Origin: Brachionus koreanus
Taxonomy: Eukaryota > Rotifera > Eurotatoria > Ploima > Brachionidae
Length of the DNA: 64,000 bases
Direction of reading: 5' to 3'
Assembly (NCBI GenBank): GCA_016987375.1
Contig: PJRA01000325.1
Location: 78,517-142,516 of the forward strand
Part shown: piece by piece, positions 37,901 through 48,063 of the stretch
How positions within the stretch are numbered: the first letter of the stretch is position 1
Layout of the letters: each line of letters starts with the position of its first letter
The notes under the pieces: model-generated
What the model was told of the DNA's origin: nothing
Database searches by the model: none
What the model saw: the letters and a program-made list of their open reading frames with translations, nothing else
Position numbers and translations under genes: made by a program

Positions 37901-38144
37901 AAGCAGATATTTGCTTGGGTCGAGTTCGTGGCCCATCGTGTCCTAACTGCTCTAAGTCGTTGTTGCCGCATGAATATACAGTGCCATCTTCAAGCAATAT
38001 TAATGTATGATTGAAGCCACAAGCAATTTGTTTTATGGGAGATTTTTTGTCGAAAAATTCATTTGATCTTGGTATGTTGATTACTTCTTCTTCTATTCCG
38101 CCAAGACCCAATTGACCATTTTTAGTGCTACCCCAGCACAGCAT
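31939..38144 (-). CDS. HERC4: HERC4-like HECT E3 ubiquitin ligase
   Basis: Eight exons: 38144-37504, 37446-37323, 37266-36592, 34915-34484, 34431-34315, 33269-32436, 32379-32202 and 32147-31939. Together they make 3210 nt, 1069 residues, against 1057 in human HERC4. Residues 1 to ~375 form an RCC1-like propeller beginning MLCWGSTKNGQLGLGG, with repeated CG..H and GQLG motifs. A helical linker follows (IEALRLYVTTP, VPYDSFHIPDLIEKID). The HECT domain has KPLKVMFIGEDAYDAGGVKKEFF, YGMF, LCGLAIYNSI, EYVDYIFNKSV and GSDRIPILGM. The catalytic Cys is in HTCFNLLDLP near the C-terminus. It should transfer ubiquitin from E2 via a Cys thioester in the cytosol. HERC3 is the main alternative name. The 1.7-kb intron at 34916-36591 holds an inverted-repeat element. 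Confidence 0.93.
34995..35262. mobile_element. Non-autonomous inverted-repeat element in HERC4-like intron
   Basis: The segment at about 34998-35046 (contains TGTTCGATTTTTATGACATT) is an imperfect inverted copy of about 35207-35256 (contains GACATGTCTTAAAAATCGAA). The arms are roughly 45 bp, bounding ~270 bp without coding content. The right arm also matches the GACATGTC-bearing segment at 25560-25610. This suggests a MITE family; exact ends and target duplication could not be fixed. Confidence 0.5.
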
Positions 38145-40500
38145 TTTTGTAAAACAAATTATATTTGTTTTAAATTCGGTTTCTAGAGAGAAAAATATGC
38201 AAAAATAATTTATTCTTAGTTTCAATTTTAAATTCTCGTTAACTTAGAATGTCAATAATTATTTAGTAATATTTCAGATTTCTCGGATATTCTACGCCTT
38301 TGAAAATTATTCGAGAAAATTTTATTTTCTAAAGATAAGATAAGCTTTTGTTTAACTTAATAAGAAACTAACCAAAATGGACCTTATGTTGTTAAGTAGT
38401 TTGAAATTTTCATTTTTATAATTAAGAAAAAGTAAATTCTTATTCATAAAAATCCAAGTAAAACAAAGTTTGTTTTAGCTCAGCCCAATTCTATTATAAA
38501 TCAGATATGATTTAAATATTTTTGAAGTCTTTTGAAAATAAAATTTTTTTAATATTTTTGATCTTAATTTATTTTTAAAATTTGCTCTTTTTAAAGTATC
38601 TCCTCAAATTGAATAAGAGTTGCTAATTTCTTTATTATTTAAACTTGATTTATTTACTTGAAATTATCTCTTTGAATAAGACGAATTTTTTGAGTTTAAA
38701 AAAAATCAACAAATTTAATTGAATGTATCTTTTTTTTTGGAAGTACAACATAAATAATAATCATATTTTTTACTAAAAAACGATCCAATATTCGCTCATT
38801 TTGGAATAAAATGTTTTACAGTTCATTTTAAATGAAAGAAAAATAGAATGAAAATAATTTTCTAAAAACAAAAAATCAAAAAACTGTGATTAATATTATT
38901 ATTCTATAATTTCGAAAAATAATAAAAATTTATCTAAAAAATTTCATTAGTATTTTAAACTTAGAAATAAGAGCTAATCTTTTTTAAAATTTATTAACAA
39001 AATTCAGATATTTATTTAACTAGGAGATGTTTTATCTATTTAGGAAAGAGCAATAACTTAAACTAGGGTTATTAGTTTAGTTTTACCTCTTTATTTCCTA
39101 ATTTGATTAAAAATAAAATTTTAAAATTATAAATTAATTTATAAACATAGCTTTAATTTCATAATTTAGAATTAAAATTCCTTAACTACTTTTTTAGAAT
39201 AATTAAAATCTGCACGATATTACTTTTTAAAAGCTTTTCCATTTTATTACGAAGCAAATTATTTAAATAAAGTAATATGCTTCTATGGTTTCGTTTTTAT
39301 GTGATGTATGTCTAAGCTCAAGGCTTAAAAGATTACACCTTGAATTTAAAATTCTTGATTATTTAAATATAAAAAGATTGATAGAAAAATTTTTTAAATT
39401 TAACTCAATTTCAATGCAAGTAATTCTAAAATTATGCTTTAAATAGCTTAATGATCTAGATTAGGATTTTCATTTAGTTAAGTTTGCTTATGAACAAAAT
39501 AATTTCAAAATTAAATGTGAAGGTCGGTGAGTGATTATTAAGAATTTTTAATAATCATTATGAAATATCGAAGAACATTAATTTTAGCTATTATTTTTTA
39601 ATTTTTAATTGAAAATTAAATAACTGAAGCAAACTTCAAAAAAAATTTCGAAAAAAAAAGCTATTATTTTTGAAGAATTTTCGAAGAGTTTTGGACATAT
39701 TTTTATAAATAATATTGAGAGATTTTTAAGAGACAACTTAATATAGTAAAATGTTAAGTATAATTTAGTCTATTGTTATTAGAAGTTAAAAATAATTTCT
39801 GTGATCAAGTCACTTCAAAGTCATTTGACCTGACTTGAATGTTTTTTTATTGAAATTGAAATTTAATTTTAAAAATTAACTGTTTTAATTAGGTACATTA
39901 AATTATTCGATAAACTTAAGAAAATTTCTTCTCTATATTAAAGTTTTTTCTTGTGGCAAACTCAAAAAAAGTCATTTTTAAGTCTTTTTTAGTTTATGAC
40001 ATTTGAGCAACTCTGATTTTATTCGGTTAAGATTATTCTGATCCAAAATACTAATTTCCACATGCTTTTTTATCATCTTTCATGAAAACTATCATACTCT
40101 TTGCTTAAAAGTGAGCCCAAAATTGCGTCATTAAAATTGAAAAGCTAAGTATACAGTATTATAAACACAATATGTTCATTATGTAAAATAGTTGAACAAT
40201 TGATTTCACCGTCTAAATTTTTCTAATATGGAATTTTGATTTGTTAGCATTAGAAGAAATATAAAAAGGGGAACTTCCCATTATAAAAGCTTTAATTTTT
40301 ATATAAAATTTGTTTAGTTAAAGCTCTAATTTTAGTTGATATTATATTAATAAGTCTTTGCATAACTTTTAATTCTTAGGTTTTAGTGTTTGCATAAGCG
40401 ACCATCCTTCTCATGTTAAAATCGGCCCACTTGGGATGCGTGCATAGAAATGCGGATTTCATGTTTTGACGCGACGTTAAAATTCAAAAAACCTGAAATA
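38145..40500. other. Intergenic, nothing recognised
   Basis: About 2.4 kb upstream of the HERC4-like start, very AT-rich. No protein-like frame or RNA gene is seen. Higher-GC flanks begin near 40390, next to the DDX10 duplicate. Confidence 0.35.
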
Positions 40501-40592
40501 ATGAGGATGAAAATTAAACCAAATCTATATTTTCTATATTGAATATTTTCTAATTGCTCATCTGATAAATCGATCTCATATAAGCCTTATAA
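40501..40592 (-). pseudogene. Duplicated fragment of DDX10 last exon
   Basis: Closely repeats 42033-42120, the first ~90 bp of the DDX10 last exon, in the same orientation. On the minus strand it reads [12 protein letters not shown], a stop, [11 protein letters not shown], a stop, then FSSS, so it is not functional. It starts 6 nt inside the exon and carries no intron sequence. The flanks (40390-40500, 40600-40660) are unrelated higher-GC DNA with a shared AATGCGGA word on both sides, which may mark an element that captured it. Confidence 0.8.
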
Positions 40593-41316
40593 ATGAAAAT
40601 TACCAACAAAATAATGCTGGATCAAAACCCGAAAATGCGGACTTGACCCGGCATTTAAAACTGAAAATTATAAATTAAATTTGAGTTTAAAAATGGGTTT
40701 GAAAATTATAATAAAAATATAAAAAATTAAAAAAAAATATTTTATATTTAAAATATATTTAAAAAATATTTAAAATATTAATAGAAATTTTTAAATTAAT
40801 GATTTTATTGAATATAATATTATATTTTAGAGTAGGATGAAATATTTAGCTTAAAATATATATTATTTTTAGTTCAATAAACGAAAATCAAAAAAATTTT
40901 TTCAAATAAGTTTTTTTCTGATAATGTCGTAGCATTAGCATATATTAATTTCAATTTTAATTGCTTAAAAACCTATAGAATCAACGAAATATTGATTAAT
41001 TTTGAAAAGTAATCTAGAATTTTATTAAAAGCATTTTGAAATACAAGAACCAACATATTCTCAAAATTGATTTCAATTGATTATTCATTAAGCTTTTCTG
41101 GATAAAAAGAATTAACATTCATAAATTTATAGTTCACGAAGGGTATTTTGAAGATAAGAATAAGAATAATTTGATTTATATAAGCTGTTAAAGATTAGTA
41201 GCGTGTAAAATTTTTGACCAAAATAAACATTTCGCTTTTCTTAAAATAATTACAATTTTTTTTAAAGAATTGAAAATAAAAATTTTGAATTAAATTTTTT
41301 TTATTTAATATTAAAA

Positions 41317-44300
41317 CTATTCGTCTATTTCATTATCACTATTAGAACCAAGGAAAACAGTGGCTTCTTGAGAATTATTCGATTTTTGTCTTTTTGCTCT
41401 TCGTATTTCTTTTTCTTTAAGACGTTTTTCTCGATGCTCACGTTTAATTCTCTGTCTATAGAGTTGTTTATCAAATAAATCTTCATTTTGAAGCATTTTT
41501 CTAGCCTCTTCGATATTAATTCCACTGTGAGTCTCATCGCTTTTTTTGTTTAGTTCTTCAGCTAATTGATCTGTTAAATTTACAGATTTTGGAACATTTA
41601 TTCCATCAGCAATGCGATTTCCTTCTTCATCAAAAAGAACTTTTTCATTTATTTTTATGTTTTTCTTTTTAAGTTTTTTAGCAACTGCGGCCTTCGATTT
41701 TATTTTGACTTTTTTAGACATGTGATCGTCATTATCTGAATCTGAAGTTTCGGTGTTAATATCGACATTTTTTTTCACTGTGAACAATGAGCCTACTTCC
41801 TCATCGTTTTGTGTAAATTGGCCAAAATTTAAAGGCTGTTTTACTTTTTTGATAACTAATTTGTTATCACGAAGCTTTTTAACCACTTTTGTTTTTTCAT
41901 TTTCTGCACCGGAAGCTTCGTCTGTGTCTTCTTCGCCTTGACTATCCTTCATTTTTACTATAGATATTTCTTTGTTCGCAGATTTATTTTGATTCTTGGC
42001 TAAACGAATTTTTGGAGCAACCACCAACCCCAATGAAGACGAAAATTTAACCAAATCTATATTTTCTATGTTAAATATTTTCTTATTGCTCATCAGATAA
42101 ATCGATCTCATATAAGCCTTAAGTGCCTTAAAAAATAAAATCTTATAGTTTAAATATTTATTTAGATATTTCTTATATACAAAAATCGCAATCTTTACTT
42201 AAATTTTAATAGATTTTTAAATTAAATCTGAAAACAAAACAAAATTACTTTTAGTAAAAAGTTATTAATTATTCTTATTCTCAAACATATTATTTGAAAA
42301 CAATAACTATCATTTTTTTGCCTATTCAAAAATCGAACAAAATTTTTTCCTTTTTTGATAAATTAAAATTTACAAAAATAAAATACAAATACATTTAAGA
42401 AATGCTGCAACATTGTGCAATATACTTTGTTAGGTTATAAACTATTTTGCACATTTTGACAGTATTTTAATGAATTTTTTGTATTTTAGTGAATTTTAAT
42501 TTATCAAGAAAGGAAAAATTTTTGTTCGATTTGTACTTGAATTTCACATTACAATGAAAATCTCTAGCAACGTTCAAAATAAAAAGATAACTTAGCATAT
42601 CAGATAATAAAATGTTTAACTTGATTAATATCATTAAAAGATTAGATGTTCAAATTCGTCCTAATTGGAAACTTTGAAGAAACTTGGAATTGACCTATGA
42701 AGACTAATAAATTTAATAATTATAATAATTATTTGGCCTTATTTGGTTTGGTGAACAATAGAACAGTACAAAATATTAAAATATCTGATAACTTTTTTGA
42801 TTTCTTTAATTCTTTAAATGGCACATGGTGCAACATTCAAAGTTGCACTAAAATGAACAATCTGGTAAAAGCTGGCAAATTTAGCATTATTTAAATTAGG
42901 AAAAATTTGGATTTAGTGCAATTTGTAGAGAATTTGCACATCATAGCAGACTTAAAATATTGATGCAACTTAGAATGATGCACTATCTCGCATTTAGAGA
43001 ATTAGTAAAAACCTTTAGAAAAAAAATGAAAGCTGTTTTAGCATTAATTTCTGTTCTTGTACCAAAATTAACAAAACCTTGTATTTTAAAATAAATATTT
43101 TTAAATTTGACGCATCTATTTAAATTAATATTTCATTTAATTCATATTACTTTACATAGTATTTTTGAAAAGATTCAATCTGGATGAGACATAGCATGTA
43201 TTCAATATTTTTTTAGAAAAATTTCAAGACCTAAAGAAAAAAATATTACAATTTTTATTCTAAAATTCAGGATGCCTCAAACACTTAATTCTAAATTTTA
43301 ATTTTTTTATTTTTTTTTTGCTTTTTATACAACAAAGTCTTATAACTATACTTTTAAAAGTCAAAAGCAAGTTCTGTAAATACAAAATGGTGCAACATTC
43401 AAAGTTACTGCAAATTTAGCATAATTTAAATTTAGACTAATTTGGCTATAGTGCATNNNNNNNNNNNNNNNNNNNNNNNNTGGTGCAACTAAGTATGTTG
43501 CAATTTGTTGCACTTACAGAACTAATTAAAAGCCTTCAGAAAAAAAGTTATAGGCTTTATTAGTATAAATTTTTGTTCAAATTTTCTATTTTGTACTAAA
43601 TTTCACAAAAACTAAATTAAGATTAAAACCAATTTTCTAAATAGAAAATTATAAACAAAGTACAAAAAGAGAAAATAAAGCTCAAGAAATTAATCTCTAC
43701 ATTGTGTGTACTTCATTGACTTAAATATAAAAAATATTTGGTTTAAATTAATCCAAAATTTAATTTAAGTTTTAAAATTAAACAGTGTTTACGATTAGTT
43801 TTATCTGTATAAAAGACTAGACAAAAACAACATACTCGTTTAGCTGATTCCTTTAGTTCGACATCAGCAGCACAAATCGATTGAAGTTTAGAATCAATAT
43901 TTTCAATTCTTTTCATATTTACTCTAAATAAAATATTTATGTAAAAAGATTTAGTTAAGCAAAAATAAGTTGCTCACTCTATTTTTGAGATGGGTATTTT
44001 TTTAAGCTGCAGATCATTGATCATTTCAGTTTCCTCAAATGGGCTTAAAACTAAAATACCTTGACCGTCTTTTTCATATCGAGCTGTTCGGCCAACTCGA
44101 TGTATATATGTGTTAACATCTGGAGGACAGTCCATTTGAACAACCCAATTGATGGATGGAAAATCGAGACCTCGAGCCGCAATATCAGTTGCAAATAAGA
44201 CAGCAGATTGTTTTCTCACGTATTGGTCATATACTTCCATTCTTCTAAGCTGATTCATAGTACCATAGAGAGCTAAAGTAGTCATGCCAGTCTGTAAGCG

Positions 44301-45385
44301 AGTAAGCGCTTCATAAACATATTTCACTTGCTTACAACTTTGGAAAAATACGATAATTTTTTGGTTCAAATGATTACGAATAAATGACCACAAAAAACTA
44401 ATCTTATCGTGCGTGTCACATACTACATAATTTTGTATTAAATTTTGAGGAGTACTAACTGAAGAGTGTTCATGAACGGACACATAAGTTGGATTTTTTA
44501 AGCTTAAACGAGCTAAATCTTTGATAGATTTTGTCTGAGTAGCAGAAAAAAGCATTGTTTGACGACTATGCGGTAAATTTTCAACTATGGCATTCATAGT
44601 TTCGGCAAAGCCAAGATCAAGTATGCGATCAGCTTCGTCTAGAACAAGAAGTTTTAAATTATCGCAAGAGAAGCCTGCAGTTTCGTCCATGTGCTGTAGC
44701 AAACGACCTGGAGTACAAATAATTATATTTGTTTGACTAATTATTTTTGATTCTGTTTTTAAGTCTTTGCCTCCAATTACCAAGCCCGCACTAAAGTCAT
44801 GAAATCGGCCAATTTTTTTTAATACTTCAAAAGTCTGATAAGCCAGTTCTCTGGTTGGGGAAATGACTAGGACGCCTAGACCATCCAATTTTGTCCATTT
44901 TGATGTGTATAATAATTCAAGTATCTTAAAGTAAAATGAGTAGTAAAAAAATATATTTTTGTAATATAAATTTTGATTATTTTTACAGGAATTAGAAAAG
45001 CTAATGTTTTCCCGCTGCCTGTTTTGGCTGCTCCCAGCAGATCATAGCCTTTTAGGGCGATTCCGATCGATTCGCGCTGAATTTCTGTCGGCTTTTGATA
45101 GCCTGATTTTTTAAGTCCGTCCTGAGTTCGCTTTGATAATGGAAAATCATCGAAGTTTACTACTTTGTTCGATTCTATCTTTAGATAAATATAAAAGAAA
45201 TAGATTTAATTATTTAGCTTGAAAATAATTTTTACCTCATCATATAATGGAGTTAATCGATTTATTTCTTCATCAATTTGTTTCCAAACTGGTACTTTTT
45301 TTTTGAAATTGGGCTGAAATTTTTTTTTGTTATTTTTATTAAATTTATTGTTTTTTGGTTGAAATTTAGAACTATCCGAGCTCAT
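41317..45385 (-). CDS. DDX10: DEAD-box RNA helicase DDX10/Dbp4
   Basis: Five exons, 45385-45236, 45178-44987, 44924-43978, 43923-43836 and 42126-41317, total 2187 nt, 728 residues (human 875; the tail is shorter). It has a basic N-terminus, the Q motif ([12 protein letters not shown]), motif [65 protein letters not shown] and [11 protein letters not shown]. The family-specific segment [20 protein letters not shown] with [11 protein letters not shown] follows. The tail is acidic and basic, and ends in a [19 protein letters not shown] helix like human DDX10. It acts in the nucleolus in U14 release and 18S rRNA maturation. The last intron (1.7 kb, 42127-43835) is packed with repeat copies and an assembly gap. 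Confidence 0.94.
42400..43085 (+). repeat. Diverged MITE-family copy in DDX10 intron
   Basis: Contains GGTGCAACATTCAAAGTTGC, CTGGTAAAAG...TTTGCACA (42862-42940) and an end similar to the 43500-43612 half (AATTAGTAAAAACCTTTAG to AACAAAACC). The 42862-42940 piece also recurs inverted at 49329-49407. It looks like an older copy of the family at 10125. Confidence 0.5.
43330..43612 (-). mobile_element. MITE-family copy with internal gap
   Basis: This is the inverse of the element at 10125-10404: TATACTTTTAAAAGTCAAAA on the left, a GGTGCAACATTCAAAG core, a run of N at 43457-43480, then ACAGAACTAATTAAAAGCC through CTAAATTTCACAAAAAC. The left terminal repeat is not recognisable, so it is truncated or degraded. 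It lies in the DDX10 last intron. Confidence 0.7.
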
Positions 45386-46069
45386 TTTTTTAAATAATAT
45401 TTAAAATATTATTTTTTTTTGATCTTAGTATAAATATTAAAATTTATATCAATAAAATGCAAAGATAAAACGTGAGTGTAAATTTTTAATCAATTAAAAC
45501 TAAGTTAACTTTATTTTATTATTTAAAATTTATCTGAAGTTTTTGATTTCAGATCAATTAGGAAGCAATTGATATTAAGCATGATTTTTGTTGATAAAAA
45601 ATAAATAATTTTTAATTTACTTAAAAAATTCATTTTTTCATTTACTGAAAACTTAAGTTTAAAAATTGAATTCAATTTTTGTTTGTTTAGAACCCATTAT
45701 TGAAATTCCTAACTTTGTATTGTTGAATATTTAGATATTTACAAAATTATATTTTTCATTTAAATATTAAACATTAATAAATCGGTATTTATTTTTGTGC
45801 AAATATTCGATCAAATTCTCGAACATAAAGTCTAATATTGTATTCGCATAATGTTAGCTAAAAAAGACAAACTATTTTTATAATTAACGGATTATGCATA
45901 AGTAAATGGACAAAAATTAAAAGCGAATATCTCAAAAAATAAAAATGATTTTAAGTTCTGGTTTTTTTTCTGATGTAAAGAATTTATTTTTCAATAGAAT
46001 TATGATTTTTAAATAATGAAAAAACTCCATCGTGACCGAAAAACTCCATCGCGCTTGAGGGACATTTGG

Positions 46070-46460
46070 CGGGTTGATATCTTTGGTCACATAATTTACA
46101 TTTTCGTTCATCCATGTTGTGCTTACCATAGAATAGTGAGCAGACGCTAAGTCAGGCCAAAAAACGTAGTCAAGGTCTTCATGATACTCATTTATAAATG
46201 GGAGCAGTCGTTTATTCAAGCATTCGTCGATATAGATACTCGAATTGATGGCAACCGACTTTGATAATCGAAAAAGAGGCTTAGACATACCTCGATCAGA
46301 TATGGCTATCCAAACAAGCACCTTCTTTGGAAACTTCTCTTTTCCAGCAAACCGAACACTGTCCGGACTAGTAGACTTGTCATTTGTGTAATATCCAGCA
46401 TTTCCCGACATTTTGTCGCTCGCCAAAGTAAATTTATTGATTTCATTTCCATTTTGGACG
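46070..46460 (-). mobile_element. Truncated mariner transposase copy
   Basis: The minus-strand frame reads KFTLASDKMSGNAGYYTNDK, then KVLVWIAISDRGMSKPLFRL, YIDECLNKRLLPF and DYVFWPDLASAHYS, then NENVNYVTKDINPPNVPQAR, after which similarity stops. It lacks the N-terminal DNA-binding part, the first catalytic Asp motif is altered or lost (NEINKFTLAS in place of DDEKYFTLAG), and the third catalytic region is missing. It is nearly identical in amino acids to the copy at 30763-31293 and ends within two codons of the same place. Confidence 0.85.
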
Positions 46461-46640
46461 GTAAATTATGCACAAAAAGTAAGGAGAATTTATTCGTGAT
46501 ACCCCAATTATTAAATAAAATACCAAAAATTATTAAGTAAAAATTTTTGTTAATAGAAATGCAGTATCTTTTATAATAAGTAATTTCACAAAATCATTTC
46601 CTAGATATGCAGTCCTTCATATTGTAGAGCATCACTGGTG

Positions 46641-47465
46641 AAAGATTAAGAAGGGCATATCTTAATAACAGAAGGGTAGAACACTTTAAAGAAGTTCACA
46701 GTATATTTTATAACCTATTCAGAAAAGTATAGTCTAAAAAACAAATTCAAGAAGATTTGTCAAAAGGCTTGGTTGTCAATCTCCCAAAGAATGGTGATAA
46801 AATGGTTTGCGACAGTATAAGAGGAATTATCCTGCTAACAATAGCAAGCAAAGTGTTCTGTAGTGTGATTCTGGATAGAATTAGGGTGTCATTGAATGGT
46901 GTACTAAGAGAGGAATAAGCTGGATTCAGAAGAGGAAGAGGGTCGATTTATTAGATACGTATACTAGACTTTGCTCTAAGAAACATAATAGAACAAAGTC
47001 TAGAATGAAAAGATCTACTGTATGTTAACTTAATAGAGCATCACCAGGTTGGCTATGAGAAAAAGTGCCTTTGCAAGACTCAAACTAGTATGGAATTCTA
47101 CCAGCTAAAACAAAGCTTAAGCTGTACAATAGTAGAGTGAATGCAGAGGGATGTCTGAAGCTTACAGAAAAAGTATTAATTCATTTCAGGCTAGTAGCTC
47201 TAGAAGAATTTTAAAAACACACTGGCCTGATACAATAAAAAATGACGAACTATTCAAAAGAACAAATTCGGAATCAAAGAGCCTGTGCATAAAAAATAAA
47301 AGATTACAGTGACTAGCAAATCTACTTAGGATGAAAATGGAATAGCAAAAAGAGCCATGCAATGGACATCGCAAGCCAAGCAAAAAGAAGACCATGAAAG
47401 ACTTAAACAATCATGAAAGAACTCACTGAAATGGGAAGTAAAATAAAAATATTCAGAACTACTAA
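46641..47465 (+). mobile_element. Non-LTR retrotransposon (LINE) ORF2 remnant
   Basis: The plus strand reads GLVVNLPKNGDKMVCDSIRG then IILLTIASKVFCSVILDRIR, with stop-broken AGFRRGRGS and LRNIIEQSLE. This is the reverse-transcriptase fingers/palm region (iPKKGD..cxNyRGItLLs..Kvf..iiixRi...qAGFRxGRg). After a deletion, 47060-47420 reads ARLKLVWNS, KLKLYNSRVN and SKSLCIKNKRL with KELTEMG at the end, as in LINE C-termini. The YADD catalytic box is absent. The 3' part matches the remnant at 63500-63720. Dead copy. Confidence 0.75.
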
Positions 47466-48063
47466 TATATAAAAGCACAAAAAATATTGAAATTTTTTTT
47501 ATAAAATACAAATGTTAAGTTAAGATTGAAAGTAAAAATACATTTAGTGTATAAAGTTTGGCAAAGTCGATTCAATTAAATAGTTAAATCAAGTCACAAT
47601 TAGTTTTAATCATATGATTGTGCAGGAATTACATTAGTATATTTTTTTATTTTATTTTGAAAAAAACACTAATAATTTAAAAAAATTATATCTTAATAAT
47701 CAAACAAGGTTTGTTAATTCTTAAAAATCTGAGATTCTAAAAAATCATATTAATAGACTTTTGGGTTGTAATTTCTAAAAATGTAATGATCATTTTTGAA
47801 AAATGAAATTTGATCAATAATTTTACTTTGCAAAAATTTTCAAATAAAAACAATAATTTTATCAATCATTAAAATTTAAAATATTAAAAATCTAGTTTTA
47901 TCATTTAAATAATACTCGTCTTCTTGACTTAAAATCAAATTAATCTTAAAATAAATCATAATTTTTGAATTTACAACCCAATTTTAGTAAATTTTAGTGA
48001 AAATAAAATACTCTCTTAAAAATCATTGAGTAAGTAAAAATAGATTAAAATTATTCCAATTAA

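Noticed and set aside
47186..47511. Minus-strand frames at 47.2-47.5 kb
   Set aside because: Antisense shadows of the LINE C-terminal remnant on the plus strand.
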